Assembly (NCBI RefSeq): GCF_003944755.1
Contig: NZ_RWGU01000046.1
Location: 1-64,000 of the forward strand
Direction: 5' to 3'
From: Rhodovulum robiginosum
Lineage (GTDB): Bacteria; Pseudomonadota; Alphaproteobacteria; Rhodobacterales; Rhodobacteraceae
DNA length: 64,000 nucleotides
The position numbers and the translations under genes were made by a program. Under the pieces are notes generated by a model. The model saw only the letters and a program-made list of their open reading frames with translations. It made no database searches and had not been told where the DNA came from. Each line of letters begins with the position of its first letter. Position 1 is the first letter of the stretch. This document shows positions 63,435 through 64,000 of the stretch, piece after piece.

Positions 63435-64000
63435 TTGGGCATCAGCGCTCTGACCCCCCCGCCGCCCTCCGAAGATGCGCATGAGACGCTTCTGGAGTTT
63501 TCCGACAATCGTTTGTTGATCGACCTCTGCGGCGAATTCGACCGCAACCTTGCCCAGATCGAGCACCAGTTGGACGTGCATATCCTGCGCCGCGGGAATC
63601 TCCTGGCCATTGTCGGCGACGCCGCCGCCCGCGATCAGGCGGCGATGGTGCTGCACCAGCTTTACGAGCGGCTCGAGGCCGGGCGCGAAGTCGATGCCGG
63701 CGACGTGGACGGCGCGATTCGGCTGGGGGACGCGGGCGAGGTGGGCGCCAAACGCTCGGGCGAGCAACTTGAGATGTTCCAGGGCGGCCGGATCGAGATC
63801 CACACCCGCAAGAAGCTGATCGAGCCGCGCACCGAGGCGCAAAAGGCCTATGTGGCGGCGCTCTTCGCCCATGAGATGGCCTTTGGCATCGGCCCGGCGG
63901 GCACCGGCAAGACCTATCTTGCCGTGGCCGTGGCGGTGAACATGTTCATCAACGGGCAGGTCGACCGGATCATCCTGTCGCGCCCCGCCGTCGAGGCGGG
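63435..64000 (+). CDS. phoH: PhoH-family ATPase (N-terminal part; 3' end outside window)
   Basis: 188 codons visible. Start is probably TTG at 63435, six bases after GGAG (63425-63428); it gives MGISALTPPPPSED, then LEFSDNRLLIDLCGEFDRNL and the Walker A GPAGTGKTYLAVAVAV (about residue 155). PhoH/YbeZ is an ATPase that works with the YbeY RNase in rRNA and RNA maturation. miaB and phoH are neighbours in many proteobacteria; here two envelope genes lie between them. Confidence 0.92.
   Translation, partial: MGISALTPPPPSEDAHETLLEFSDNRLLIDLCGEFDRNLAQIEHQLDVHILRRGNLLAIVGDAAARDQAAMVLHQLYERLEAGREVDAGDVDGAIRLGDAGEVGAKRSGEQLEMFQGGRIEIHTRKKLIEPRTEAQKAYVAALFAHEMAFGIGPAGTGKTYLAVAVAVNMFINGQVDRIILSRPAVEA

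Overview
The window looks like chromosome of a high-G+C alphaproteobacterium of the Rhodobacteraceae (Roseobacter/Rhodobacter group). The evidence is an LH2 antenna operon (pucB-pucA-pucC) with tandem PpsR-type operators, an Irr-type Fur regulator divergent from fabA-fabB-fabI, a perfect CtrA-type box, a VPLPA-like C-terminal sorting tail, a class I lysyl-tRNA synthetase and TRAP transporters. The host is therefore probably a purple non-sulfur or aerobic anoxygenic phototroph.

Layout. 1-2245 (-): 5' part of a secreted RTX Ca-binding protein. 2461-7287 (+): HlyD-like adaptor, a two-NBD RbbA-type ABC protein and an ABC-2 permease. 7361-15348 (-): ThDP enzyme plus TRAP DctMQP, an IorAB-type molybdenum hydroxylase and a membrane protein. 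15503-16647: cold-shock gene and a SnoaL-like gene. 16754-18293: frameshifted BrnA-like remnant and an AT-rich two-gene island. 18332-28000: housekeeping genes (ettA, nadD, lysK, dacB) mixed with small conserved genes. 28045-30336: beta-helix protein. 30346-31439: decayed DUF2182/DUF1326 pair. 31462-37078: small conserved genes, a ParA-like ATPase, two palindromic repeats and one AT-rich orphan. 37087-40637: uvrB, a sorting-tail protein, an NDUFS4-like subunit and tRNA-Arg(UCU). 40673-44569: an acyltransferase-like membrane protein and the puc locus, with a divergent gene for a 26-residue tandem-repeat protein. 44904-54703 (-): a long run of close or overlapping genes (dehalogenase-like HAD, hydrolases, PLP dehydratase, pcaD, BKACE, pcaB, MFS, alcohol dehydrogenase). 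54896-64000: FKBP, fab genes, irr, miaB, two envelope genes sharing a module, and the start of phoH.

How the genes work together. The pcaD/BKACE/pcaB set points to the lower protocatechuate (beta-ketoadipate) branch, perhaps finished by BKACE chemistry instead of a CoA-transferase. The TRAP/ThDP/IorAB block looks like uptake plus catabolism of an unidentified organic acid or heterocycle. The puc block is a complete LH2 production unit: two apoproteins, an assembly/transport factor and a possible accessory protein, with redox/light repression suggested by the operators. Long open frames opposite real genes were discarded as high-G+C shadows. No CRISPR array, insertion sequence, rRNA or complete prophage was seen.
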